Origin: Ignelater luminosus
Lineage: Eukaryota; Arthropoda; Insecta; Coleoptera; Elateridae
Direction of reading: 5' to 3'
NCBI GenBank assembly: GCA_011009095.1
Contig: VTPC01005422.1
Location: 62,001-126,000 of the forward strand
Length of the DNA stretch: 64,000 bases
The first letter of the stretch is position 1, and the number at the start of each line of letters is the position of its first letter. Positions 45,425 through 57,189 of the stretch are shown piece by piece. The notes beneath the pieces are model-generated. The model made no database searches. It was not told the DNA's origin and saw nothing but the letters and a program-made list of their open reading frames with translations. The translations under genes were made by a program, and so were the position numbers.

Positions 45425-46090
45425 TTTGTTCCGCTTTTGCTAGTTGCGGGTTTTCTAGTCGAGCCTTTAAGGGTTTGAATTGGGCCTCGCAGCAGTTTAA
45501 AAATTTATTGGGCCGTTCGGTCTTGTTGTGCCTGTTGAGCTGTTAGAGCCTGTTGGACATCTCAAGCCATACAAGTCTATCGGACCGTTTGAGACTGTCG
45601 GGCCTTTGGACTTCTCGCCCCTTCGGTTCTATCGAGCCATTTGCACCTCTCGTGCCTATCAGGGCATACGAGTCTGTCGAGTCATACTGGCCTGCCGAAC
45701 CGTTTGGATTTCTCGGTCCGTCGACTCTATGGGGCCTTTTGGAGTTCTCGACCCTTCGGGGTGCTCGAGTCTATCGTGCCATTTGGATCTCTCGTGCCTA
45801 TCAGGGCATACGAGTCTGTCGGGCCATACGGGTCTGTCGGGCCGTTTGAATCTTTCGGTCCGTCGACGCTGTGGGGCCTTTTGGAGTTCTTGACTCTTCG
45901 GGGTGCTACGAGTTTACTGGGCCATATAGGTCTGTCGGTCCATTTGGACTTCTTGGTTCTCTGGGTCTATCGGGCAGTTTGAATCTCTCGAGCCTGTTGG
46001 ACCTTTTAAACCGGGTTTTTTTGATTCGCGTGAAGTTTGCCCCCAGCCGGACCGGGACTGGAGATTTTGTACAAGGCTTTAAATTGGAGA
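45425..46090 (-). repeat. GC-rich 9-bp-core repeat (copy H, inverted, longest)
   Basis: A long core of the 9-bp unit in the opposite orientation (cgggcctttgg, tctcgggcc, tctgtcggg). It includes an internal duplication of about 130 bp ('gacgctgtggggccttttgg' with 'gactctatggggccttttgg', each followed by 'agttct.gac'). It ends 'agccggaccgggactggaga', then 'ttttgtacaaggctt', the inverse of the family's left terminus. All ORFs here, on both strands, are repeat artefacts. Confidence 0.7.
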
Positions 46091-46099
46091 ATGGCTGAG

Positions 46100-47870
46100 A
46101 TCTGGTCAGTGGCAACACTCCAGGTGCCTCTTACACCTATTACTAAGACTAAAATAGTTATCTGTTTGTTTATATTTTCTCTGGAGAGTTTCCACCATCA
46201 TGGGTGTCGAGTAATATTGGACGTTCTCATTAAATGTCGCCACTGATGGTCTAGAGCCTCCGAATTTATTGATACGTCACAGACTACAACTTCACCAGGT
46301 CGGACGAAAATAAAGTCAAATGACGAAAGCTCGGTTCGTCTTCCACTTACTACTTTGGTGGCAATTTGTCTTAGTTATCTATTAATAACTCCTCATCTGG
46401 CTTTTGTAAGGTCTTGGACAGGGTTTCCAGGCTGTCCCTGGCGATATATTCGGCGAGGCGTGCCTTTTTCATATGTTGCCGCATGCCGGCAAAGTTCTTA
46501 TATTCATAGTTGCACACCGGGTAACGATTTCGGTTAGACCCTTCCACATACACATAGGACCGTGACGTGGCATTGGGCAGAAGTTGCAACAGCAACCTTA
46601 AAAAAATAAAAGATAAAATAAATCTTAACGTATAAAGACAAAAAACGCAAAGCGCAATTATCTGCTTAGCAAATAGTACTAAAAGTAGGGCCCTTGTGTC
46701 AAATTGATCACAACACTTATCTTCATTGACACTGAATGTGGCAAGTTCGAGATGGCAAGTTAACTGACGAGAGCTGTCTTGTGATAGGTTGCTGGTTGGA
46801 AAGCATTCGTTTGATCTTGACTTGGAAGAAGACTGGATGGGTTCTTCTCCCTCAGACTAGTCTCGATGATGATCCACTCTCGATAGTTCCGAAGATTAGT
46901 TTTAACGAGGGCTCCATAATTCTGTTCAAGGTATCTAAATTGGTCTTCGAGACCGATCTGTTGAATTGCTAGTCCATCGATGAAAAACATAAGCTGGAAG
47001 TCCCACTGGTTAGACGTTGAGATCCGTGAGGAGTTTATCCATGATCACATTGAAAATGTCTGACCCCTCCTGTGATACGCTTGGGACCTTGCTGGTGGTT
47101 GTGGTCCCCTGGTACGAGTTTATTATGTAGCGGATATTGGCAGGACGAAGCTGGAACTTTCTCAGTGTTGCCTTAATGGGTGTATGTTGCACAGCGTCGA
47201 AGGCCTTAGCTAAATCCAGAGCGACGGTGGTCTTTACGACTGCTTGGAGGATGATGGAATTTGCCAAGTAACCGTAGACTTCTCTGAATCCACTCTGTAG
47301 CAGGTACATCGGCAATGCATTGAATCGGACTGCCAAAATTCGATTTAATACTCTGATTCAGATAGTGATTGGACGCCAGTTGTTCAGATCGACTGGATCA
47401 TCATAGTTGGAAATTAATACAGAACGGCACTTCTTCAGGGTTATTGGCCTATATCCCGTAAAATTGATGACATTGAGCGGGAGTTGGATACTTCTCTGGA
47501 GCAGCCTTTTAATGTCTCTATTATTGACTAATATTGTCTTCATATGGAGTGCCGCTAAACCTTTGCTGATGATGTAAATTTTGGACACTTTCCACAGGGG
47601 TGATGTTCGTTAGGAACAGCTTCCCCAGCTGGATCCTCCAAAATTCTTTCCGCTAGTACTTGACGGTTTCAGTGTTGACCTTGCAGCTATAGGCTCTAGT
47701 CGCCGCTTTGCCCCGATACTTGTTGCCCTTGTCTCCTTTTCTCCAACGTTGTGGACGATGTCTCTACCGACACTATTGCTAAATGTCTCAGGTACTCATC
47801 CATCTGGATAAAAATGACTGCTACTTTCCAGGATTGTTGTTATCAGCTCTCTCTCGGGCGAAATAACCAT
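46100..47870 (-). pseudogene. R2-like LINE, rearranged
   Basis: On the minus strand: upstream linker text (KGNKYRGKAATRAYSCKV), RT entry with LNNWRPITI, FNALPMYLLQSGFREVYGYL, VALDLAKAFDAVQHTPIKAT and FNVIMDKLLTDL (the RQGDPLSP box is deleted), then thumb-like FFIDGLAIQQIGLEDQFRYL. Nearer the 3' end (46595-46371) is a C2H2 finger, YPVCNYEYKNFAGMRQHMKK, of the kind that normally starts an R2 protein, and then PGEVVVCDVSI, possibly from the restriction-like endonuclease. The finger lies after the RT, so either two copies are joined or the order was rearranged. Many stops. Confidence 0.7.
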
Positions 47871-47879
47871 CCTTGTCTG

Positions 47880-49285
47880 CAAATTAGTAAATTATAACAC
47901 AATCGTACATCTTAATAGTTCAATACCATTCTTGCCAAAAATAACTAATTATTGCATTTAATTCCTTGTGCACGCTTTTAAAATCTCCAAAGAATCAAGA
48001 TGGAAGTGGGACAAACAGAAATGATTCTGCGAGATTAGCTAATACTTTAAATAAGATTGTGGGGTCTAGTTATCTCATAATTAATAATTTCTACGATTTC
48101 AAATCATTATAGTACGTAGACTATGACGTAGTTACGTATTCAATTCCGAGTTTTCTCACATAATTTTAGTATTCAGTATTGTGTAAATAAAACTATAAAG
48201 TTTATTTATTTGTCGCGTGTGTACATATACAATCTTAATGACTTCATGCAAAAAAAATTATAGAACGTTTTAGTAATGATTTCGTTTTATGAATGACGTT
48301 ATTTAAAAAAATAGTTGGAAGAGTTTTATTTCGTTTTTATTTTCTGAAAATATCCATTAATTCAATGTTAACCATAATTGTCACCTATGTATTCTGTTTA
48401 TCAGATTTCTCATACAAATACTAAATGAATATTGGCGCATATTCATGCTAATTCCATTCTGTTTATATTGTGATAGGTGTCTATTATTTATTTAAAGGAT
48501 CGATATTAAACATATGTACACACAGTTAGTGTATGTGTGCAAAGCAGTCTCTGAATAAATTATATAAGTTAGTTAATTTATCATTTACATATATTCTAGT
48601 CAAAACAGAGATGTTGACATATTTTGAAGGGAAATTATAAAATTCTTATAGTGAAACTGACTACAATAGTAGACAAATAGCAAGGTAAGATATATCACAA
48701 ATTACTTAGGTGCAAGTTTCAAACGATTATTATTAATTATGTGAATAAAAATGGAATTTGTCTGTTCTGTCTTTTCAAAGCTTTTAACATTTAATACTTC
48801 TTGATACTGATGAATATTCAAATGCAAGAAACGGTTTTATATGGAATTTGGATTAAGACTATTATAAAACCAAAGCATAAAATCTGTGTTCTTGCTCTTG
48901 AACTGATCCCTTACCGTTTTGGTAGTACTTCTTAGGAGAGTTATTTTTTCTAATAAGTAAAATTTCTCTCGACCATTGAAACCGATTTCTTCCACTAGAA
49001 TTTTCGAGTTGCTTGAGCTTTATGGTTTGGCATAACTTTTGTGAACTGATCGGATTTGTCGAGTACTCGTAAGTTAGTAACCAATAAAGCTTTATTACTA
49101 ATAGTTAGATTTTCTTTAAGTTTTCTAGGTCAAGAGCAACGAATAAGATCTCTCTTAATATAGATATTACCCATGGGTTTCTCATTGTAGTAACAGTCAT
49201 ACACAGACTTTCCGAATGTCATCTCCTGAAACAATCCTCAAATGTTCTACGTCTTAAAGATTTTCCAATCTCTACAAAAACAAAA
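47880..49285. other. AT-rich spacer, nothing recognised
   Basis: No coding frame and no repeat recognised. Confidence 0.45.
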
Positions 49286-49289
49286 AACT

Positions 49290-49465
49290 TGATGCGGCCC
49301 GCAAAACCATCGATAACTTCTTGGTCGGCTCAAGAGGTCTAAGAGGCTCGACAGACCCGAGAGGTCTGACAGGTCTGCAATGCCCGGGAAAGGCCCTATT
49401 GACCCGACGCGACGTAAACCCACAAAGCGCGATAGATTTCCAAACTGAGGCCCTCTTAAAATTCA
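49290..49465 (+). repeat. GC-rich 9-bp-core repeat (copy I)
   Basis: Shows 'ataacttcttggtcggctca', a core 'gacagacccgagaggtctga', and the conserved right flank 'gatagatttccaaactgagg'. It lacks both terminal repeats. Confidence 0.65.
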
Positions 49466-50279
49466 AGGAAGTATTAAACGACCACACCCAACGTTGACTA
49501 ACGTTTTAACCAATAAACTAGTTCCAAAGAAATTTAGCGACAGGAAGTTCCAACACCGATTTAAGCGGAGGAAACCATAGCGAAGTTCGACAGTAGAATG
49601 AATGTCAAATTGTAATTGACAGAAGATACACGTTGATCTTGGAAGGAAATTCAAACACGCAGGATCGACTTAAACTGAAAAGTGTATTCGAAAATATAAT
49701 TGATAGTTTTCGGCCCTGTTTATACTTTTTTAAATTTGATTTAACATTAGTTTCACGGCAAACAATATCTAAAGAGCTTATTGCAATATTTCAAAATTTA
49801 TCAGCAGAAAGGGTTACCAAATTCCAAAATGTTCTCTACTGTTTAGAAAAGAAAATTCTAAATGGAGAAAGGTTGAAGAATAACAGTTTTAAATTGAACT
49901 AAATGATTGTGACTAGATTGTTATTTTTGAAATTATTTAGCTTACAAGCTGACTAGGAAAAGTTTAGCTAAGTTCAGCGCAAAATAGCCTATGCTTTTGA
50001 TGAACTTATATACTTCGGCTATCATATTTTATGAATTTATTTGTTTTTCTACACTCTTCCTTGTGATTTTTTTATTCAGGTTCTTGTCGCAGTATCAAAA
50101 ATTCAGATATATGTGAGGTTAGAGTTCTTAGAATTTTCATTCATATCAAAAAACTTTTTAATATTACTACCTGCTCAGGTTCGTTTGATGAAAAAATTAC
50201 AAAAATTTACTGCAAAGCAATGAGTAAAAATTGTTCCGAAACCGAACCTACTACTATTGTCGTCACTATGATTGGTTTA
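49466..50279. other. unassigned; small ORF at 49633-49902 plus
   Basis: The 89-codon plus frame (MILEGNSNTQDRLKLKSVFE...) has no family I recognise. Upstream text in the same strand, TNVLTNKLVPKKFSDRKFQH, is also coding-like. It may be a fragment of an unidentified element. Confidence 0.3.
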
Positions 50280-50780
50280 ATAAAGACCTCTGTATATCTG
50301 AAAATATATTGGACCTAACAAGTTCAAAGTTCGGTGTATTACATCCAGATTTCAGTTTCAGGTCTGAAATACTTTTGAAATCAAAAATATCATCGAAGGT
50401 TATCCCTTCCTTTATTATGTCTTGCACCTTTTGTATGTCATCTATTGTCGACAGCCCTTTCTTAAAGCTAAATTACATTCTAGAAAGACCATCTTTTTCT
50501 TCTGCCTCTTCTACAATTTTCTTGTTCGTTATCTGTTCAAATAATTTGACTACCACATAGGTGCAGAGGTCTATAAAACGCCATCGCGTCTTATTTACTT
50601 GGTATTAGTTTAGCAATTTTCCATTCGCTGGGAAAGCACCATTTCTTAATTAGTTTATTGGATATGCCTTCCAATACTTCTAATTAATTTGTTGCAGTAA
50701 CCTGTATTACCTTCTGAATTTGCAGCTTTGTTAGTTTTTATTCTGGCTCCGGCTGCTTTCTCCACATGTACATGTATGTA
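50280..50780 (-). pseudogene. R1/I-like LINE reverse transcriptase fragment
   Basis: The minus strand reads KLFEQIT, GLSRMQFSFKKGLSTIDDIQ, KVQDIIKEGITF and, in another frame upstream, FYRPLHLCG. These correspond to the RT finger region (YRPI, KLFERL, GFRKGRSTIDAI). Only this portion is preserved. Confidence 0.65.
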
Positions 50781-50842
50781 AGTCGTTAAAGCATCATTTC
50801 TGTCTGGCTAGAGACAATCACCAGTCTGGTGTTCTGTGAATA

Positions 50843-52106
50843 CAATATTTGCCAAAATAAACAGTACCGAAATTTAGAGTGCTGTGAAATTGCCCTCGCA
50901 ATATTTATTTGCCATATTTGGCTTATTTGTCATTAGTTGTCATACTAACATTGCTCTGGTGTTAAAATCGTCTTGAAAATGGTTCTCAGAATTGAGGAAA
51001 AAGTGTTTATAGTTGAGCATTATTTCCGTTCATACGGAAATGGACGGGATAACGGCCCAAGTTTGAAATAAGTCTCAGAAAAATATCGACAAGAATTTAG
51101 CAAAGCGGCTCCCAGTAAAAGTGTAATGTTAGCAATTGTTGAGAAATTTCGTCACACTGGCAGTGTGTTGTGTCAGCGCAAGGGCTCTTTAGGTCGTTGA
51201 AGAATAGTTTTTACCAACAATAATCAAGGACGCGTTCTTGACCAAATCATACAGTCTCCAAAAAGAAGCCTACGACAAACTGCGTATAAACTGAATATCA
51301 GTGAGACATCCACACGTCGGTTGTTCAGATCTATTGGTGGTTATCCCTACTGCATTCAAATTGGACAACGACGAAACGTTGCGGACAAACGTACAAGAGA
51401 AGTTTATTGTGGACGAGTGTTGAGCCTACTGTACGAAGATTTTAATTTTTTGAGAAACGTATGGTTTTCAGACAACAGTCACATTCACCTTAACGGTTAT
51501 ATCAATCGACAAACAACTCGATTTCTTGGATTTAAACGCCCAGATGTCATTGTAGAGAAAGCTTTCCACAGTGAACGAGTTACCATTTGGTGTGCTGTAT
51601 CTGGGCATGGGATTATTGGTCCTTATTGAGGACGAAGACGAGCATTCACTTACTGCTAACCAAGAGCGTTACAGAGATAACATTATTACACCTTTTGTGA
51701 GAAATTTACGAAACTTTTGCCGCACACAAAATCTGCAGGTGCACAGGCAATGGTTTCAACAGGACGGCGGAACGAGCCATACAACCAGACGCTCTGTAGC
51801 CTTACTTCATGAACATTTTGAAAACAGAATAATTTCTCGTGGAACAGACTTCGAGTACCCTTCTCGTTCACCTGATCTGACGCCACCTGATGCATACATT
51901 TGGGGCATGCTGAAGAAATCAGTATTTCGGTCAGAACATCCGCTAACAAATATTGGAGAACTATGACGAAAGATAATAACCTATTTTCAGCAACTGCAGC
52001 AAAATCGTTATGCGCCGCAAAGGTGCACATTTTGAACATTTAAATTATATAAATTAAAAAATAAATACAATTTCATTTTCGGTAGTGTTTATTTTAGCGA
52101 ATATTG
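50843..52106 (+). mobile_element. near-complete DD41D-type DNA transposon, 1264 bp
   Basis: Terminal inverted repeats of 30 bp (27 matching) lie at 50843-50872 and 52077-52106. They begin 'caatatt', share 'aaaataaaca' and end 'taccgaaa'. The element is flanked by TA at 50841-50842 and 52107-52108, the expected target duplication of IS630/Tc1/mariner transposons. It encloses a single transposase gene with little extra DNA. This is the best preserved mobile element in the window. Confidence 0.85.
50979..52040 (+). pseudogene. IS630/Tc1-mariner transposase, DD41D-like
   Basis: The ATG at 50979 opens MVLRIEEKVFIVEHYFRSYG. An HTH region follows (SVMLAIVEKFRHTGSV, then TAYKLNISETSTRRLFRSIG), then the catalytic core: VWFSDNSHIHLNGYINRQT (first Asp), VTIWCAVSGHGIIGPYF, QWFQQDGGTSHTTRRS (second Asp) and SRSPDLTPPDAYIWG (third Asp). 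Forty-one residues separate the last two acids. Breaks: stop codons at 51069 and 51198, a frameshift near 51625, and a stop at 51964 close to the C-terminus. All three acids are retained. It sits inside matching TIRs. Spacing suggests the rosa-like DD41D group, an inference from residue counting only. Confidence 0.85.
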
Positions 52107-52109
52107 TAG

Positions 52110-53036
52110 TTATTTAGCTATTCTTCATCTGCAAGCGTTATTGCACTACGTAGACCAACTGTTCCTGTAACAATTATATATTCGGCGCCGGTTAGGCCTA
52201 TATTCTGTTCCCCTTACGGTGTTTCAGATGCCAAAGGTTTGGCCACACGGTCAGCAATTGTAACAGAAACCCCACATGCGTGTATGGACAACTGATTCAT
52301 GAAAGAAGCTGTTGTGATAATTTAATGGGATATAGGAACTGCGATGGTGAGCATTCTGCAAGGTCGCGCGTATCGAATAGCTGCTGGAACAATTGGATAT
52401 GTCTTAAACTCTAGGGCCACAACTCATAAGCTTATCTACTAAAAACGAGGACGCTATATAGACCTTACTTTGTGCTCTTCCGCATTAATCTCTCTACTAG
52501 AATGGATAGTAATTCCAGATTTGAATTTTAGAGACCATTACCCAGTCGCAATATTTAAAACCGATCTGAATATCTCTCCATTGTCGTCAGCTACTAAGCG
52601 ATGAATTTTCGACTGTGACGACTGGGAAAGCTATGAAAATCAGGTCCATTTCCCTGAAATTACAGATGATGTCCAATTGTGTGTGGACGATAGCATTTGT
52701 GCAATTCTATCAGCAGCCAACGTGGCAATTCCTAAATTCTCTGGTAGCTCCAGAAAGGTCTCCCTTCTCTGATGGAACGACGAAATTAAAAACTCTATTA
52801 AGAATAAATGGCAACCTTTAAATCATTTTCATCTGGTTGAATCTAAACGATTGAGAGCTAAATATAGAAGGCAAGTTAACTATGCAAAAGTAAAGTCGCG
52901 GCGTAACTATACAAGTGCTCTGTCAATTAAGGCTCTTGTCAATATATGGCGAAAGATGGCTAGCATTCGTGGCATTTATAAACAATCAATGTTACCAGCA
53001 CTGGAGTTAAATTGCAATATTATAAAAGAACCCTAA
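52110..53036 (+). pseudogene. Jockey-like LINE: ORF1 zinc knuckles and ORF2 endonuclease
   Basis: First a CCHC-type series: PLRCFRCQRFGHTVSNCNRN, then a degraded second knuckle and NCDGEHSARSR, as in the C-terminal part of Jockey ORF1. Then endonuclease text LISLLEWIVIPDLNFRDHYP, where the family has SDH, and the linker SICAILSAANVAIPKFSG, LRAKYRRQVNYAKVKSRRNY and NIWRKMASIRGIYKQ before the RT domain. RT itself is absent. The fragment ends just before a CAA repeat. Several frameshifts. Confidence 0.8.
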
Positions 53037-53039
53037 GAT

Positions 53040-53760
53040 GTGGCCACCAACAACAACAACAACAACGTGTAAAATAGAAGGACGCTGTGATTAGAATCAA
53101 GATCCATGCAAAGTAAAGTAAATAAACTACTGTTCAAAGCGTTGCTGTTGATGTAGTTCACGACGTTTATAGCCGTGTCTAAAGTCTGGCGTAAATTCTG
53201 TGGCAAATGTTTTTGAAGCAAAAAGCTTGACGATGAATAATAAATGTGTGCTAACCAGCATGGAATTCTATTCCTAGGGTTTTTGAGCTAATACTGATTT
53301 TGCACCTATCATTGCAGGGGCATCACCTGTGCAAAGTCCAATGAGCTTATTCCAATCCAAGTCATTTTTCTCGATGAAGCTAGATGTTGAATCAAATATA
53401 TCGTCAGATTTAATGCTTGCTGTCAAAGATTGGGAGTACAAAATTTCATCTTCAATTTGATCTTTGCTGACGTATCGAACATAAACGATTAACTGCACAC
53501 AGTTAGCAATGTCTGTGGGTTTATCACAACTTATGGTAAAAAATGGCGATGATTTTACTTTGTTTATGATTTTTGACTTTATGTCTGCAGCAATAGCATC
53601 GAGTCTACGGTTCATAGCATTATTTGACAAAGAAATCCGCTTAATTTTTTGTTCTCATTCTTCTAATAATATTATCTGCGTAGCTTTTATTTTTGACAAG
53701 CGGCTCCGGACTGCTTTGAGATGAATCAATTAATTGAGCACGTTTTATTCACAGCATGAA
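53040..53760 (-). pseudogene. hAT-superfamily transposase fragment (ZBED5/SCAND3-like)
   Basis: The minus strand reads ISLSNNAMNRRLDAIAADIK, FFTISCDKPTDIANCVQLIV, SLTASIKSDDIFDSTSSFIE and NDLDWNKLIGLCTGDAPAMI. After a frameshift it continues LASKTFATE-like text and NALNSSLFTLLCMDLDSNHS. This matches the RNase H-fold region of hAT transposases, with C-D-K-P-T-D in place of D-E-S-T-D and CTGDAPAM in place of CTDGAPAM. The N-terminal BED finger and the C-terminal dimerisation domain are absent. Its 3' side stops at the CAA run of the neighbouring LINE. Confidence 0.85.
53048..53066 (+). repeat. CAA microsatellite at a LINE/hAT junction
   Basis: Six CAA-type units plus a trailing C, lying exactly between the plus-strand LINE and the minus-strand hAT fragment. 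Probably the 3' tail of the LINE. Confidence 0.7.
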
Positions 53761-53769
53761 TATTATATA

Positions 53770-54590
53770 GCATAGTAGAGAGTGTAATGTTGACGAATTA
53801 ACGTATGATGGAACGTTCTCTACGATGTATTGCGATATCCTAATCGGATTTCGTATATTTCCAAATTTACCTGTATCTAACCAACTGGTTTTTAAGTTAA
53901 CAAATAAAGATCCTGGCATTGCTGGAAGCTAAGGAAGCTGTTTACGACGTTCTGGTTAATTTGAAGCTTGTAGCCAAAAATTCAACTGAGATATCTATTA
54001 ATCTTCCAAATCTGATGGCTACAAAACTTTAAAGACATTTTGGTCTGCGGTCTGGCATGGGATTAGTAAGTATTTCTGCATTTTGCTATCAAATTCGCCT
54101 CGAAAACGACTTATTGGTTATGGTCAAAGAACTTCTAAGATTCCAAGCTGCTCTCCTGCAAAATCGGTAAATCTGAGATACGACATCTCGTGTTATTGGC
54201 AAAATAACTTTGTAAAGCTATAACGACAACGCAACCAATCTGGCTTAAGAGAGAATTCTTCTTCTTACCTTGAGTCGCAGGTGTTAATACAACTTTATTA
54301 TGCGACACAATTACAATTCTATAACCAAAAACTACCAATACTATCTATTTAGTTGAACACCATTGTTTTCTTTTAAACAGAGACCGGGACAAAACAAAAG
54401 CCGGCACGAATCGCAGTCTTGTTGTGTGGTATGATAAATGAGAAGCACACTGGTGGAAAGCCAACCAACACGAGTTTTATTACATTTCAATACATAAGTG
54501 CATAATCAGAATGCATCAGTTCTCAAGTTTTAAATTCTGTTTCTTAATTATTAAATCAGAAATTAGATGTGCTCAGTACTACTCGACTTA
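53770..54590. other. spacer, nothing recognised
   Basis: AT-rich. The downstream-most part of the hAT gene may lie here but is unreadable. Confidence 0.35.
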
Positions 54591-54594
54591 CTTT

Positions 54595-54890
54595 CGATGA
54601 CAACCAAGATTTTGGAATGATCAATTAAATTGATTCAACTTATTCAAAGTTCTAAATAACTAAATATCAAGTGCAAAAATGAACTGCTAATTGACAAATC
54701 ATTAACCGTTCAATGGTAATTAGTGACAAAATAAAAGGGCCTCAGTGTACAAGTGCCAACTTATGCTAGGGAAAGCTCCAATTTTGGGCAATCGAAGAAT
54801 TTTCCAACCTTGAACTCGTAAAGATTTTGCGATTTCAGGAATTCTATCAAAAGTTTATTTTGTATCTCTCAGGACGTGCCTGATGAAATA
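54595..54890 (+). repeat. dispersed direct repeat, partner at 43005
   Basis: Diverged copy of 43005-43330 in the same orientation ('ttctaaataactaaatatca', 'taaagattttgcgatttcag'). An insertion in the middle distinguishes it. Confidence 0.6.
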
Positions 54891-54899
54891 AAGTGATTA

Positions 54900-57040
54900 G
54901 ATATCAATATACGATAAACCCTTCTCTCTGTAAAACGCGACTCCGAAGGACCTATGTTTATACCAGAAAATTTTTTGCTTTCAGAATGACCTGTAGAATC
55001 GCAAGCTTCAAGAGATTTCTAGAATCTTCACAAACTAGTTTTATATTAATTGCGAACCTTCCAAAAAGGTCAAATCAAAATTTGAAAAATTAATTACCAG
55101 AAAATCATCATTTTTCTTAATTTGACGTGGGTGACTGTTTCTTGTGCTATTTGTAAAGGGCGCTTAATTATATATTGACGAATCTTAAACCAAAGGTTCG
55201 TTTTCCGTATTTCCAATTTGTGGCCGTAGGCAGCTTTGTGGATTTTATTAGGTATTAAAATTATTGAGACTTGTTTCCATAGTTGTAGTCTTCCTGTATT
55301 GATTCCAGGAATCAATAGAAGTTGAAATTCTAGTTTAAATTATTTAGTAATTACGTTACAAGCGAGTGATCGATTTTAATAAAAAAACCTCTATTGTTTT
55401 TATACTTCAATGGAATATTAATTAAAAAGATGTTAATTAACATTTAAAAATTAAATAAACACAGTCAGTTTAAAATACTCTACTAGTCATTTTAGCATTT
55501 TAATTCGATTCAAATGATTCCTTAACTAAGAATAAGATGCAATTTTAAAAGACTCGTAGAAATTTAAATTTCTCAAGTCTTTGTCAGTTTTCGATGAGCT
55601 CTCTGCTTTTAATACTTTAAAGCTTGTTGAATTTTACTTAGGTACTTACACAAATCTCTAAAAGTTTTCCCCTTCCTTTATGTTATTTGGTTATGTAATT
55701 GATTCTCTTACTATGCAGGGTTTTATCATGGCTCGTTTAATTTAAACTTTTATGCACTACATAAAGCATGTATGCACTTTTATATTATAAAATAAACGTA
55801 GCAATAATGTAAATACAATTTTTAAACTAAAAGTTGGTAGCTTCAACGATAAGCTACGCTTTATAAATAGTGCTATTTATCTTGGTAGATTAAACTAATG
55901 AGATATTAATTGAAATAAACCCTTTCCAAGATGTAAATAAAAAGATTGTATTTAAAACGCTCCTCCTTTAATTTCTTGTTTTATTACATCAATTCATACC
56001 CGCTCTAAGGTAAAAGATATTTTTATAGGATTAGATCGGATTGAATATCATCATTAACCTACATTATGACCCTTCATTCTCTTCTCAGGTGTTTACTATA
56101 GATATTAAAAGCCTCCCCCTTTTTTATTTTATGTCGAGCAAATCTTGCGCTTATGTAGTATTAAGGAAATATAATCTGAGACAGCTTTTTTCACCGAAAG
56201 GAATCTTCATTAAATTTCATTAGTTTTTGATGTAATCTAAACAGGTAACTAAAAAGTAGATTAATCTCCAGATATTAACAAACTTTGAATTACTAATCAA
56301 GTGCACATCACGATTTCTTGTGCACCTTCATTCATTAAAAGTCTTCTAGTTGAATTCTTCACTGAAAGATAGATAATTTTGGTGTGTATCAGCATATTTT
56401 CCTAAAAACTAATTAAAACTTTTTAATTAATTTTGGTTTACCAAAAAGGTGATGTTAAAAGGCAATTTTTTTGGCACTTATAAATTTATAACCCCTGTAT
56501 TAGGTTCGAATTGAATTTTATTGCTAGGCAGCAAACTTGTTAACTTTGGAGTTATTTCAAACATCTTGTAATTTCTCTTTTTATCATATACTATCTGCTA
56601 TTTAGAATTTAATTAATTAAATTAGAAACTGTTTGTTGTAGAATGCTATTAAATTATTTTTGTAGTGCTTGATGAAAATTTGAATTATACAATGCGGCAT
56701 AATTAGGATGTTGTTCGAGATGATTGTTTATTTTAAATTATAGTATAACAGGGTGGAAGAAGAGTAGAGCCGGTTGTGTTATTTCGATATAAAATGTTCT
56801 TCGAGTCTTTTATTATTCTATAAACCCTTTCCCACATTCTGAATTCAAGAGGAAAGACCTTGGAATGTACTTATGTTATGTAGGTATAACCGTAAAATAG
56901 TCTGAAAGGTAGATCAGCCAAGAAAATTAGACGTATCAGGTTTTGTTTAAGTTTACATTTACAACCTTGTGTATTTTACACTATCAAGTACTGTTTATTT
57001 ATCTTTATAATTAAAAGAAGGACGAAAAAGATGCTCTTAG
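54900..57040. other. AT-rich spacer, nothing recognised
   Basis: Only short open frames, none with a known motif. Confidence 0.45.
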
Positions 57041-57048
57041 CTGTAGTT

Positions 57049-57180
57049 TGTAGCGTTGCACTCGTTACTAAATTTTTTCCTCTAGATTAACTAACAAGCT
57101 CCTAGGCCGACTAAGCTCAGAAGGTGGCTTTTGGGGCGGATTAGAAGGAGGTATATACTCAATAAAACTCTCTTTAATTT
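57049..57180 (+). repeat. TGTAACG palindrome repeat (copy 3, degraded)
   Basis: 'tgtagcgttgcactcgttac' is a damaged form of the 12574 and 17257 palindromes. It is followed by 'tttttcctctag', 'ctaagctcagaaggtggc', and AATAAA in 'ctcaataaaac'. The downstream block aligns with 17300-17380. Confidence 0.4.
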
Positions 57181-57189
57181 GGTAATCAG

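Noticed and set aside
45528-46098. Four overlapping plus-strand frames of 75-121 codons
   Set aside because: Same 9-bp-periodic repeat (copy H); all frames stay open because the period is a multiple of three and GC-rich.
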